Positions 16,499 to 24,934 of a stretch of DNA of 64,000 nucleotides are shown piece after piece (positions within the stretch are counted from its first letter, which is position 1; each line of letters begins with the position of its first letter). The notes below the pieces were generated by a model. The model did not search any database and was not told the DNA's origin. It saw only the letters and a list, made by a program, of their open reading frames with translations. Source of the DNA: Mycobacterium sp. 236(2023) (GTDB taxonomy: Bacteria; Actinomycetota; Actinomycetes; Mycobacteriales; Mycobacteriaceae); NCBI RefSeq assembly GCF_029623955.1, contig NZ_JARSBP010000002.1, positions 992,001 through 1,056,000 of the forward strand. Direction: 5' to 3'. The translations under genes were made by a program, and so were the position numbers.

Positions 16499-17700
16499 CC
16501 GATCTGTTCTGGCCGGGCGATCACCTCGCCGGTGATCTCATGAGCGACAGCGCCTTGCTGTCGGCGATGGTGGCCGTCGAACAAGCCTGGCTCGACGTTC
16601 TCGTGAGTGCCGCGATTGCACCCGGCGAGGCGCGGATCGACCTGGCCGCCATCGTCACCGAGGCCGACATCGACACGATCGCGCGCCGCGCCGACGTCGA
16701 CGGAAATCCGGTCAGTGCCACGGTCGCGATGCTCAGGGACCGGTCGGGCGCGGAGCCGCGACGATGGCTGCATCGAGGTCTGACGAGTCAGGACGTGCTC
16801 GACACCGCGCTCGTCCTCTGCGCGCGCGACGCGCTGACCAGAGTTCTGGACGAGTGCGTGACGCAGGTGACCGCGCTGGCGATGCTCGCCGACACACACC
16901 GGTGCACAAAGGCTCTCGCGCGCACCCTGACCCAGGCGGCGTTGCCGAGCACCCTCGGCGCCAAGTTCGCACGCTGGCTTACCGGCCTGCTGGATGCCGC
17001 CGAGCCGTTGGCGGATGTGACGACCTCGCTGCCCGCGCAGTTCGGCGGTGCGGTCGGGACTCTCGCTGCGGCCACCGAGCTCGCAGGATCTGCCGACCGC
17101 GCCATCGCCCTCGGCGACGCGTTCGCCGAGAAGTTGCGACTCGTCCCGGCACTGCCATGGCACACCACCAGGGTGACGATCACCGGCATGGGCGACGCCT
17201 TCGTCCGATGCTCGGACGCGTGGGGGCACATCGCCGCCGACGTTGCGACGGGCGCCCGCACCGAGGTCGGTGAGTTCTCCGAAGGAAGCAGCGGAGGCTC
17301 ATCGACCATGCCGCACAAGAACAATCCAGTGCGATCGGTGCTGATCCGCAGAGCCGCGCTGGTGGCAGCACCGCTGTCATCGACCTTGCACACCGCCTCG
17401 GGTCTGAGTGTCGACGAGCGTTCCGACGGTGCGTGGCACGCGGAGTGGGCAACCCTGCGGACACTGGCGCGACACACGGTCGTCGCCGCCATCCATACGT
17501 CCGAGCTCGTCTCAGGACTCCGCGTCGACGAGGCACGCACCTCCGCCAACCTCGCCGCTGCCCAAGGGCTGGACGCCGAGCAGCACGCCATGGCCGAATT
17601 GACAGGCCGCACAGCCCTGCCCGACTACCTCGGTGCCACCGACCGTGTCGTCGAATCGACACTCACCCGCGCCCGCCGCTTCGTCAAGGAGGCATCATGA
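16495..17700 (+). CDS. pcaB: 3-carboxy-cis,cis-muconate cycloisomerase
   Basis: A 401-residue member of the fumarase/aspartase superfamily. The signature GSSTMPHKNNP (about residues 264-274) carries the flexible catalytic loop, and HRGLTSQDVLDTA is the usual substrate-binding segment. It converts 3-carboxymuconate to 4-carboxymuconolactone, the step after PcaHG. The family is usually about 350-450 residues. ATGA overlaps on both sides mark translational coupling. Confidence 0.93.
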   Translation: MTDLFWPGDHLAGDLMSDSALLSAMVAVEQAWLDVLVSAAIAPGEARIDLAAIVTEADIDTIARRADVDGNPVSATVAMLRDRSGAEPRRWLHRGLTSQDVLDTALVLCARDALTRVLDECVTQVTALAMLADTHRCTKALARTLTQAALPSTLGAKFARWLTGLLDAAEPLADVTTSLPAQFGGAVGTLAAATELAGSADRAIALGDAFAEKLRLVPALPWHTTRVTITGMGDAFVRCSDAWGHIAADVATGARTEVGEFSEGSSGGSSTMPHKNNPVRSVLIRRAALVAAPLSSTLHTASGLSVDERSDGAWHAEWATLRTLARHTVVAAIHTSELVSGLRVDEARTSANLAAAQGLDAEQHAMAELTGRTALPDYLGATDRVVESTLTRARRFVKEAS

Positions 17701-18869
17701 CCACGCCGGTGCTGGCCACCGTCGACTTCGGGGGGCCGGAGAGCGGGCCGGTGCTCATCCTGGGCCCATCGCTGGGAACCTCGTCGGCGACCCTGTGGGC
17801 TGCCGTCGCGCAGCGGCTGACCGCATATGCCCGTGTCGTCGGGTGGGACCTCCCCGGGCACGGGCGCAGCGGTTCGGCAGAACCGTTCGCTATCGACGAG
17901 CTTGCCGCAGCGGTGCTGACCATCGCGGACCGCATGGGCGCCGAAACATTCGACTACGCAGGAGATTCCGTCGGAGGATGCGTCGGCCTGCAGCTGGCGC
18001 TCGATGCCCCGCACCGGATCGAAGCCGCAACGCTTCTGTGCACGGGGGCGAAGATCGGTACTCCCGGGAGCTGGCACGAACGCGCTGCCGTGGTGCGCGC
18101 CGAGGGGATCGACCCGATGCTCGCCGCCGCACCCCAACGGTGGTTCGCCGGGCGGCCCCCTGCCGTCAGCGCGGCCCTGCTGGACAGCCTGCGGCACACC
18201 GATCCGGAATCCTACGCACAGACGTGTGAAGCGCTCGCCACGTTCGACGTCTCCGCACGGTTGGCTGAGATCGTGACACCCGTGCTGGCCATCGCCGGCG
18301 CCGACGACGCGGCCACACCACCGGAGTCGTTGCAGCGCATAGCGTCCGGAGTGAAGGACGGCGACCTGGTCGTGCTGGACCAAGTTGGTCATCTCGCACC
18401 GGCCGAAGCGCCGGATCGCGTCGCGGCGCTGATCGCCGAACACCACGGATTTTCGCCGCAGCGCAATCTGCAGACGGTGGACGAGGTCTACAAGGCTGGG
18501 ATGGCAGTACGCCGCGAAGTACTCGGTGACGCACACGTCGACCGCGCGGTGGCTGCCACCACCGAGCTGACCGCGGATTTCCAGCGCATGATCACCGAGT
18601 ACGCGTGGGGTGGCATCTGGACCCGCCCCGGTCTGGATCGTCGCAGTCGGTCGATGATCACGCTCACTGCGCTGATCGCGCGCGGGCACCACGAGGAGTT
18701 CGCCATGCACGTGCGTGCCGCCCGCCGGAACGGACTGACGAACGAAGAGATCAAGGAGCTGATCATGCAGGCCGCCATCTACTGCGGCGTCCCTGATGCG
18801 AACGCCGCGTTCCGCATCACGTCGACCGTGCTGTCCGAACTCGGCAGCGCCGGCGAGGATCCATCATGA
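17697..18869 (+). CDS. pcaL: Fused 3-oxoadipate enol-lactonase / 4-carboxymuconolactone decarboxylase
   Basis: The 390-residue product joins two enzymes. Residues about 1-255 are an alpha/beta hydrolase of PcaD type (PGHGRSG, and the nucleophile elbow AGDSVGG). Residues about 265-385 are a CMD/PcaC domain (YKAGMAVRREVLGDAHVDRA, GLDRRSRSMITLTALIARG, and AIYCGVPDANAAF). It therefore does the decarboxylation and the lactone hydrolysis giving 3-oxoadipate. This PcaL fusion is common in actinobacteria. Start ATG overlaps the pcaB stop. Confidence 0.93.
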   Translation: MTTPVLATVDFGGPESGPVLILGPSLGTSSATLWAAVAQRLTAYARVVGWDLPGHGRSGSAEPFAIDELAAAVLTIADRMGAETFDYAGDSVGGCVGLQLALDAPHRIEAATLLCTGAKIGTPGSWHERAAVVRAEGIDPMLAAAPQRWFAGRPPAVSAALLDSLRHTDPESYAQTCEALATFDVSARLAEIVTPVLAIAGADDAATPPESLQRIASGVKDGDLVVLDQVGHLAPAEAPDRVAALIAEHHGFSPQRNLQTVDEVYKAGMAVRREVLGDAHVDRAVAATTELTADFQRMITEYAWGGIWTRPGLDRRSRSMITLTALIARGHHEEFAMHVRAARRNGLTNEEIKELIMQAAIYCGVPDANAAFRITSTVLSELGSAGEDPS

Positions 18870-19555
18870 CGCTCATCACCGGCAATCCGGCCGAGGCGGT
18901 CGAGGGAATCGCCGACGGTGCAACCATTCTCGTCGGTGGCTTCGGCATGGCGGGGATGCCGACCACGCTGATCGACGCGCTGATCGAGCAGGGCGCCACC
19001 GACCTGACGATCGTCAGCAACAACGCCGGCAACGGTGACACCGGCCTGGCGGCATTGCTGGCCGCAGGCCGGGTCCGCCGGATCATCTGTTCGTTCCCGC
19101 GTCAAAGCGACTCGCACGTCTTCGACCGGCTCTACCGCGCAGGCGAGATCGACCTCGAAGTGGTCCCGCAGGGGAATCTCGCCGAACGCATGCGGGCCGC
19201 AGGTGCGGGTATAGGCGCCTTCTTCTGCCCGACCGGCTTCGGGACCTCGCTCGCCGCTGACCGAGAGACCCGCACGATAGACGGACGGAATTACGTCCTC
19301 GAGTATCCGATCCGGGGCGACGTCGCCCTGATCGGCGCTCACGTCAGCGACCGGCTGGGCAACCTGGTGTACCGCAAGACGGCCCGAAACTTCGGCCCCG
19401 TCATGGCGACTGCGGCGGCACTGACCATCGTCGAGGTGTCCTCGGTGGTCGAGACGGGCGGCATCGACCCCGAAATCGTTGTCACGCCGTCGATTTACGT
19501 CGACAGGGTAGTCGATCTCAGCGCCACCAAAGCGACGATGCCGGAGGCCTCATGA
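18866..19555 (+). CDS. pcaI: 3-oxoadipate CoA-transferase alpha subunit
   Basis: A 229-residue subunit of a class I CoA-transferase. The CoA-transferase signature with GGFGMAGMPTTLI is at about residues 25-37, and CSFPRQSDSHVF and CPTGFGTSLA follow in the typical order. With PcaJ it transfers CoA from succinyl-CoA to 3-oxoadipate. It is coupled by four-base overlaps to pcaL and pcaJ. SCOT-type transferases are close relatives; the operon decides the assignment. Confidence 0.9.
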   Translation: MTLITGNPAEAVEGIADGATILVGGFGMAGMPTTLIDALIEQGATDLTIVSNNAGNGDTGLAALLAAGRVRRIICSFPRQSDSHVFDRLYRAGEIDLEVVPQGNLAERMRAAGAGIGAFFCPTGFGTSLAADRETRTIDGRNYVLEYPIRGDVALIGAHVSDRLGNLVYRKTARNFGPVMATAAALTIVEVSSVVETGGIDPEIVVTPSIYVDRVVDLSATKATMPEAS

Positions 19556-20256
19556 CCATCGCACTGACCACCACCCGCACCGTCGAGAACCTGGACCGGG
19601 GGCCGCTGCGCCGCGACGAGATGGCCAGGGCGGTCGCTGCCGACATCCCTGCCGGATCGTTCGTGAATCTCGGAATCGGGCAACCCACGAAGGTGTCGGA
19701 CTACCTTGCCCCCGACAGCGGCATCATCCTGCATACCGAGAACGGCATGCTGGGGATGGGTCCGGAAGCCGTCGGGGACGAGATCGACCCCGACCTGACC
19801 AATGCCGGGAAGATCCCGGTCACCGAATTGCCCGGTGCGGCATACTTTCATCACGCCGATTCCTTCGCGATGATGCGCGGCGGCCATCTCGACGTGTGCG
19901 TCCTGGGGGCCTTCCAGGTCTCCGAACGTGGCGATCTCGCCAACTGGCACACCGGAGCGGAGGGCGCCATACCCGCTGTTGGGGGCGCGATGGACCTCGC
20001 CATCGGTGCCAAAGACGTCTTCGTGATGATGTCGCTGTTCACCAAGGACGGCGCCCCAAAACTTGTGCCGCAGTGTACGTACCCGCTCACGGGTTTGGCG
20101 TGTGTCAGTCGGGTCTACACCGAGCTGGGCACCTTTGCCGTCGGGCCGGAAGGTGTCCGCGTCATCGCCACCTACGGGATCTCAGTGGATGACCTGCAGG
20201 GGCGTATCGACTCGCCACTGCAGCGGATGGAGGAGGCGGGCAATGACCCACGCTGA
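19552..20256 (+). CDS. pcaJ: 3-oxoadipate CoA-transferase beta subunit
   Basis: A 234-residue beta subunit with LGIGQPTKV and the catalytic ENGMLGMGP motif; the active-site glutamate is Glu63, which forms the enzyme-CoA thioester. It completes conversion of 3-oxoadipate to 3-oxoadipyl-CoA. The last step, thiolysis by PcaF, is not encoded in this window. The stop is overlapped by the next gene by 14 bases. Confidence 0.9.
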   Translation: MTIALTTTRTVENLDRGPLRRDEMARAVAADIPAGSFVNLGIGQPTKVSDYLAPDSGIILHTENGMLGMGPEAVGDEIDPDLTNAGKIPVTELPGAAYFHHADSFAMMRGGHLDVCVLGAFQVSERGDLANWHTGAEGAIPAVGGAMDLAIGAKDVFVMMSLFTKDGAPKLVPQCTYPLTGLACVSRVYTELGTFAVGPEGVRVIATYGISVDDLQGRIDSPLQRMEEAGNDPR

Positions 20257-22084
20257 CACTCATCACTCGAAAACGATTGCCACGGTATGTCTCTCGGGGA
20301 TTCTCGATGACAAGGTGACCGCCGCCGCCCACGCAGGATTTGAGGGGATCGAACTCTTCGAACCCGATCTCATCACTTCAACGTCGAGTCCGAAGGCCCT
20401 GCGACGACGATGCGAGGAACTCGGGCTGCGCATCGTGCTCTACCAACCCTTCAGAGACCTCGACAGCACAGACCCGGAACAGGTCGAGCGCAACCTCCGT
20501 CGGCTGCAACACAAATTCGACGTCATGGAGCAACTCGGCACCGACACGATCCTGGTGTGCTCCAACGCTTCTGCAGACGCCGTGCAAGACATGGACGAAT
20601 TGGCCCGGCAATTACACGTTGCCGGCGAGCTGGCACGTAACCGCGGGATGTGCATCGCGTACGAGGCGCTCGCGTGGGGCAGCGCGGTCAACCTCTGGGA
20701 GCAGTCCTGGGACGCGGTCCGGCGCGCCGACCACCCCGCCGTCGGCCTCTGCCTCGACAGTTTTCACATCTTGTCCAAATCCCCGACGGTGCCCGATTTC
20801 ACCGACGTGCCCGGCGAGAAGATCTTCTTCCTCCAACTCGCCGATGCACCCCATAAGGACATGGACGTGCTGCAGTGGAGTCGGCACTACCGGCTGTTTC
20901 CCGGTGAAGGCGCGTTCGATCTCGTCGGTTTCACCCGGGCCGCTCTCGACGCCGGCTACGCAGGACCACTCTCCCTGGAGGTCTTCAACGACGTCTTCCG
21001 CCAGTCGTCGCCGGTACGAACCGCTATCGATGCGGTGCGATCGCTGGCGTCTCTGGAAGCCGGCATGAGCCATGGCCGGCGGGCATGTCCCATGGCCACG
21101 GCCTTCGTCGAGTTGACCGTGACGCCGACCAACATCGATGCGGCAGAACATACGTTGGCTGGTCTCGGTTTTACGAAGTCGGCGCGGCACCGTTCGAAGA
21201 CGGTCGCTGTGTGGACTCAGGCGGCGGCAACCATCTTGCTGACCGTCACCACGGATGCTCCCGACGACGACTCGTCAGCGGTCGCAGCGATCGCGTTCGA
21301 CACAGAAGATGCCCATTCAATGGCGGCGTCGGCGGATGATCTCCATGTCGCGCCCGTGCCGCGTGTAGTACGGCAGGGAGAGGCCGACCTTCCCGCGGTC
21401 GCCGCACCCGACGGATTGTCGATCTTCTTCGTATCGGCGAACCGCGCCGGACTGGATTGGCGCAGAGATTTCGAATCGACCTCCCCGGAAGAGACCGTCG
21501 AAGGCTCCGGTATCACTGGCATCGACCATATTTCGGTGACGGCACCGTTCGATCGCTACGACGAGAGCGTGCTGTTCTATCGCTCGGTGGTCGGGATGCG
21601 AACCGACGATGTCGCGGAGTATCCCGGACCCTATGGATTGGTGCGAAGCCATCTTCTTCGGCTGCCCGACAGCGGATTCGGTGTCGCACTCGACGGGCCG
21701 TTGTTGAGGCGGGGCAATTGGTCGCCCGGGGTGCAGACGCCGCAACACATTGCATTGACCACCGACGACATCATCGGAAGCCTGACCACGATGAGTTCAG
21801 AGACTCCGATCCTTCCGATCCCGAGCAACTACTACGCCGACCTGCTGGCTCGGTTCGATCTGTCGGCCGAGTTCGTCGCGACCCTGCAACGACTGAACAT
21901 CCTCTTCGACCGGAGCGCCGACGGCGAATATCTCCACGCCTACACGAGAGTGATCGGTTCGCAGGTCTACTTCGAGATCATCGAACGGCGAGGCAACTAC
22001 CGAGGACGACCGCTCGCCGACGCGCCCATCCGCATGGCCGCGCACGTCGCTGCACGGCGGGGAGCGGTCGGGCTCGGTTGCTGA
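20243..22084 (+). CDS. qsuB: 3-dehydroshikimate dehydratase, QsuB/QuiC type
   Basis: From the ATG at 20243 (inside the end of pcaJ, after AGGAGGCGGG) the product is 613 residues. Residues about 1-280 are a sugar-phosphate-isomerase/AP-endonuclease-2 TIM barrel (GFEGIELFEPDLI, ALAWGSAVN, FPGEGAFDLVGF, LSLEVFND), the dehydratase domain making protocatechuate from 3-dehydroshikimate. Residues about 290-610 form a 4-hydroxyphenylpyruvate-dioxygenase-like VOC region (GIDHISVTAPFDRYDESVLFY, PQHIALTTDDI, YFEIIERRG) that retains plausible metal-binding residues. This two-part layout is that of QsuB of Corynebacterium. It links the shikimate dehydrogenase to the pca genes. Confidence 0.88.
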   Translation: MTHADTHHSKTIATVCLSGILDDKVTAAAHAGFEGIELFEPDLITSTSSPKALRRRCEELGLRIVLYQPFRDLDSTDPEQVERNLRRLQHKFDVMEQLGTDTILVCSNASADAVQDMDELARQLHVAGELARNRGMCIAYEALAWGSAVNLWEQSWDAVRRADHPAVGLCLDSFHILSKSPTVPDFTDVPGEKIFFLQLADAPHKDMDVLQWSRHYRLFPGEGAFDLVGFTRAALDAGYAGPLSLEVFNDVFRQSSPVRTAIDAVRSLASLEAGMSHGRRACPMATAFVELTVTPTNIDAAEHTLAGLGFTKSARHRSKTVAVWTQAAATILLTVTTDAPDDDSSAVAAIAFDTEDAHSMAASADDLHVAPVPRVVRQGEADLPAVAAPDGLSIFFVSANRAGLDWRRDFESTSPEETVEGSGITGIDHISVTAPFDRYDESVLFYRSVVGMRTDDVAEYPGPYGLVRSHLLRLPDSGFGVALDGPLLRRGNWSPGVQTPQHIALTTDDIIGSLTTMSSETPILPIPSNYYADLLARFDLSAEFVATLQRLNILFDRSADGEYLHAYTRVIGSQVYFEIIERRGNYRGRPLADAPIRMAAHVAARRGAVGLGC

Positions 22085-22102
22085 TCACGTGGAGGAGCCC
22101 GG

Positions 22103-22270
22103 CGATCGTGGCAGGTCCTGGGGCGTCTCGCCTTGGAAATGCAGGATCAGGATGATACCGAGGCGACGCTCCGGTCGATCGTGAGCGGCGCCGTTACGAT
22201 CCTGCCGGCCGCCCGGTGGGCGGGCATTTCGCTGCTTGAAGGTCGCGTGGTGGAGGGCGCCGCGCTATTC
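22103..22270 (+). pseudogene. Remnant of a GAF(-ANTAR) regulator gene
   Basis: The frame reads LGRLALEMQDQDDTEATL and then a SIVSGAVTILPAARWAGISLLEGRVVEG stretch, the start of the GAF domain common in mycobacterial GAF-ANTAR RNA-binding regulators. Homology stops after about 55 residues, with no good start codon and no ANTAR domain downstream. It is a decayed fragment. Confidence 0.55.
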
Positions 22271-22340
22271 GGCATCGGCCGCACCTCCTCACGTGCGCGT
22301 CCTGAAGACCGCGAGACACAGATGTCTGCAGAAAGTGGGT

Positions 22341-22372
22341 TACCCGCGTTTTCGCGACCCACTCGCGGGTAC
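22341..22372 (+). promoter_or_regulatory. Inverted repeat and SigF-like promoter before the SDR gene
   Basis: TACCCGCG (22341-22348) and CGCGGGTA (22364-22371) form perfect 8-bp inverted arms 15 bp apart. The same bases read as a SigF-like promoter: CGTTT (22347-22351), 15-bp spacer, GGGTAC (22367-22372). It lies 65 bp before the SDR start. The stress-type genes downstream support a SigF or SigB promoter, but the -35 match is imperfect. Confidence 0.4.
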
Positions 22373-22436
22373 TCGCTCGTCCACGTTTCAAGGCCGTGGG
22401 CACGTTCGAAACAGCCGTTGACGAGGAGGTCGACCG

Positions 22437-23276
22437 ATGGGTTTTCCCGAACAGCAGCAAGAAGTTCCGGGTACTCAGTCGCTCATGGATCCCATCCCCG
22501 ATTGCGGGGAGGACACCTATCGGGGCTCGGGCCGGATGACCGGCAAACGGGCGCTGATCACCGGCGGGGACAGCGGAATCGGGCGGGCGGTCGCGATCGC
22601 CTACGCGCGTGAGGGCGCCGACGTGTTGATCGCCTACCTCGACGAGGATGACGATGCCGCCGACGTCGCCCGGCTGGTCGAAGAGGCAGGTCGCAAATGC
22701 GTGCTTGTGCGGGGAGACCTGTCCGAGCCCGCCCACTGTCGCGCAGTCGTCGAGCGTGCCGTAGCAGACCTCGGTGGCCTCGATGTGCTGGTGAGCAATG
22801 CGGCATTCCAGATGAGCCACGAGGATCTGAACGAGATCAGCGACGAGGAATGGGACTACACACTGCGACTCAACGTCGGAGCCTACTTCCATCTTGTGAA
22901 AGCGGCGTTGCCGCACCTGGGTCCGGGCTCATCGATCATCGGCAGCTCCTCGGTGAACTCGGATATGCCGTCGCCGACACTCGCGCCCTATGCGGCTACG
23001 AAGGCTGCCATCGCGAACCTGTCGGCCAGCCTGGCACAACTGTTGGGCGAAAAAGGCATTCGAGTCAACAGCGTCGCACCAGGACCGATTTGGACTCCGC
23101 TGATACCCGCCACGATGCCCGAGAAGAAGGTCGCGAACTTCGGCGACGACACCCCGTTGGGCCGTGCCGGTCAACCGGCCGAACTGGCGCCCGTGTATGT
23201 GTTGCTGGCCTCCGACGACGGCAGCTACATCTCCGGCGCGCGCGTTGCGGTGACAGGTGGTCGACCGGTCCTGTAA
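22437..23276 (+). CDS. SDR family oxidoreductase, general-stress type
   Basis: A 279-residue classical short-chain dehydrogenase with an N-terminal extension. It has TGGDSGIGRA for cofactor binding (about 40-49), VSNAA in place of NNAG, and the catalytic Ser plus YAATK (Tyr-x3-Lys). The extension with GSGRMTGKRALIT is that of the YghA/YhxC/YdaD group, NADP-dependent aldehyde reductases or dehydrogenases linked to general stress. GAGGAGG precedes the ATG. Substrate not known. Confidence 0.88.
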   Translation: MGFPEQQQEVPGTQSLMDPIPDCGEDTYRGSGRMTGKRALITGGDSGIGRAVAIAYAREGADVLIAYLDEDDDAADVARLVEEAGRKCVLVRGDLSEPAHCRAVVERAVADLGGLDVLVSNAAFQMSHEDLNEISDEEWDYTLRLNVGAYFHLVKAALPHLGPGSSIIGSSSVNSDMPSPTLAPYAATKAAIANLSASLAQLLGEKGIRVNSVAPGPIWTPLIPATMPEKKVANFGDDTPLGRAGQPAELAPVYVLLASDDGSYISGARVAVTGGRPVL

Positions 23277-23583
23277 CCCGGGCCGACAACTACCTCGAAT
23301 GAATGTTTTTGTCCGAGCTCGCGCCTGGTAAGCCTGGTAAGCCTTCGCTTCTAGCCCGTGGAGCACCGTCGGTGACCCACCCACTGAAACACTCTCGACA
23401 CAGCGCCTTCGTGCTTCATTCCCGAAATCTGTTGCGCAGCATTAGTGGTGACCGAGCACCCCATCCCGGGATTGTCAGGCGGCCGAGAATGCCGAAGAAG
23501 AAGCACCCCGCTCAGGGGTGATCAGAACGCGTGTGCGGCCCCATCTTCGGTGTGGGCTGTCGCCGCTCGTCGAAAGGAGCCCT
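23277..23583. other. Intergenic region with a possible stress promoter
   Basis: The 307-bp gap before the CsbD-like gene has no gene. A GTTT (23305-23308), 17-bp spacer and TGGTA (23326-23330) loosely resembles a SigF promoter, in a short direct repeat (CCTGGTAAG twice). The AAAGGAG ribosome-binding site of the next gene is at the right end. Confidence 0.35.
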
Positions 23584-24141
23584 ATGGGTGATGACAACAA
23601 GACCGGTCAGGCCCGAGAGGGACTGCTGGATTCGGTCAAAGGCAAGACAAAGGAAGTTGTCGGTGCAGTCATCGGCAACGAATCGCTGACCATCGAAGGA
23701 CAACTCGAGCAAGCGCAGGCCCGAGAGCGCAAGGAAGCCAACATCACCGAAGCTGTCGCGGACGCCGAAGTCGACGAGACCCGGGAACAGTTGGAGAACG
23801 CGCGGGCCGAAACGGCACGCGAGCGCGCCGAGGTCGACGCCGAGACAGCGGCGGCCAAGGCCGAGATCCAGACTCAACGGCAGGACGAGAAGCGCATCGT
23901 GGAGGAGCAGGGGCGACACGAGATGGCCACCGCTGCGACCACCGCTCAAGTCGATGCGCAGCAAGAGGTGCGCGAAGCGCAGGCCCGCGCCGACGCCGAA
24001 AAGGAGGCCGCGCGCGAGGATGTCGTCGAAGCGGCCGCCGAGCACGAGACGGCGGTCAAGGTGACCGGTGCCGCGAAGTCCGAGGCGGACCGTCTCAGAG
24101 AACGGGCCGACAACATCACCGAGCAAGCCGACCTGCCGTAA
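23584..24141 (+). CDS. CsbD-like coiled-coil protein (microaggregate-binding protein 1 type)
   Basis: The 185-residue protein starts with a CsbD-like segment (about 5-45: DSVKGKTKEVVGAVIGNESLTIEGQ...) and continues as a long, charged Ala/Glu/Arg-rich helix with heptad-like periodicity to the C-terminus. The family is known in mycobacteria as microaggregate-binding protein 1. No enzyme motif or membrane span. ATG at 23584 follows AAAGGAGCCCT. CsbD-type proteins are usually general-stress-induced; the gene sits between an SDR and a second helical protein, in the same direction. Confidence 0.78.
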   Translation: MGDDNKTGQAREGLLDSVKGKTKEVVGAVIGNESLTIEGQLEQAQARERKEANITEAVADAEVDETREQLENARAETARERAEVDAETAAAKAEIQTQRQDEKRIVEEQGRHEMATAATTAQVDAQQEVREAQARADAEKEAAREDVVEAAAEHETAVKVTGAAKSEADRLRERADNITEQADLP

Positions 24142-24168
24142 ATGCCGACAGAAGCAGGAATACGTTCC

Positions 24169-24849
24169 ATGAACATTCTCCATGTGCCCGTTGCGATCTT
24201 GCGATTGCAGTATCGGATCGCCCGATACCCCCTACAACTCGTCGCGGACACCATCATGACGCGGTTCGACGCCGAGACTCCCGCCCGCCTGGTTTACGAA
24301 CGCTCCTTGGGCACCGTGGACGCTGTAGTAGGAGAAGCGTTGGGAGACGTGGAGCTGCAGAACAAAGGAGCTGCGCTCGCGGCCCGCAGTGACGCGTTGC
24401 AGCGGGCAGTCAGATTGGACTCGGCCGCTGATGCCAAGCGCGAGAAGGCTGATGAAGAGCTCGATGCCAAGCGCGCCGAGGCTGATGCCGAACAGCAGGA
24501 GGCCGGCGAGACCGCTGCGGACGAAATCGGAGCGGCACGCAAAGCGGCGCAGCAGCGGACCGGTCAGGCGGCCGAATCGGTGCGGAAGCGCACCGCCGCG
24601 GCGAAGCAAAGTGTCGACGACGTCGCCGACAAGCGGGTGAGTTCAGCCGAAAAGACGAGGACGAACGCGAAGGAAGCCATCCGCGCAGAAGACAAGGCGG
24701 CGACGGCCGCGGCGCAGTCGACCTTGGACGACGTGGCGTCCAAGCGCGGCGAAGCGGCGAGCCGTCGAGCGAAAGCCGATCAACTCGACGAACTGGCCGA
24801 CACGGAGAAGGCGCGTCGCCGGGCAGCCAGATCAGGCAACGACGCCTGA
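24169..24849 (+). CDS. Alanine-rich helical protein, often annotated as IF2 family
   Basis: About 226 residues from ATG 24169 (AGGAA at good spacing); an in-frame ATG at 24142 is possible but lacks a ribosome-binding site. Residues about 1-60 form an amphipathic region (LHVPVAILRLQYRIARYPLQLVAD), and the rest is charged, Ala/Glu/Lys/Arg-rich helix with coiled-coil character. Mycobacterial relatives are labelled IF2 family translation initiation factor because of compositional similarity; there is no GTPase domain, so that label should not be taken as function. It follows the CsbD-like gene by 27 bp and ends at a strong terminator. Confidence 0.72.
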   Translation: MNILHVPVAILRLQYRIARYPLQLVADTIMTRFDAETPARLVYERSLGTVDAVVGEALGDVELQNKGAALAARSDALQRAVRLDSAADAKREKADEELDAKRAEADAEQQEAGETAADEIGAARKAAQQRTGQAAESVRKRTAAAKQSVDDVADKRVSSAEKTRTNAKEAIRAEDKAATAAAQSTLDDVASKRGEAASRRAKADQLDELADTEKARRRAARSGNDA

Positions 24850-24870
24850 CGCCCGCAGCCCGGACGCGTA

Positions 24871-24901
24871 CGAATGCCCCTCGGATACCGAGGGGCATTC
24901 G
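24871..24901 (+). terminator. Bidirectional stem-loop terminator
   Basis: CGAATGCCCCTCGG and its exact complement form a 14-bp stem with a 3-nt ATA loop, between the end of the helical-protein gene and the end of the convergent hemerythrin gene. Confidence 0.85.
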
Positions 24902-24934
24902 TGCGAACGCGTTACATCGAGCCAGCCAGGACGT

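Noticed and set aside
24142..24168. Nine-residue longer start for the Ala-rich helical protein
   Set aside because: The ATG at 24142 lacks a ribosome-binding site, whereas 24169 has AGGAA at normal spacing.
24169..24849. Translation initiation factor IF-2
   Set aside because: The usual database label rests on composition; there is no GTPase or initiation-factor domain.
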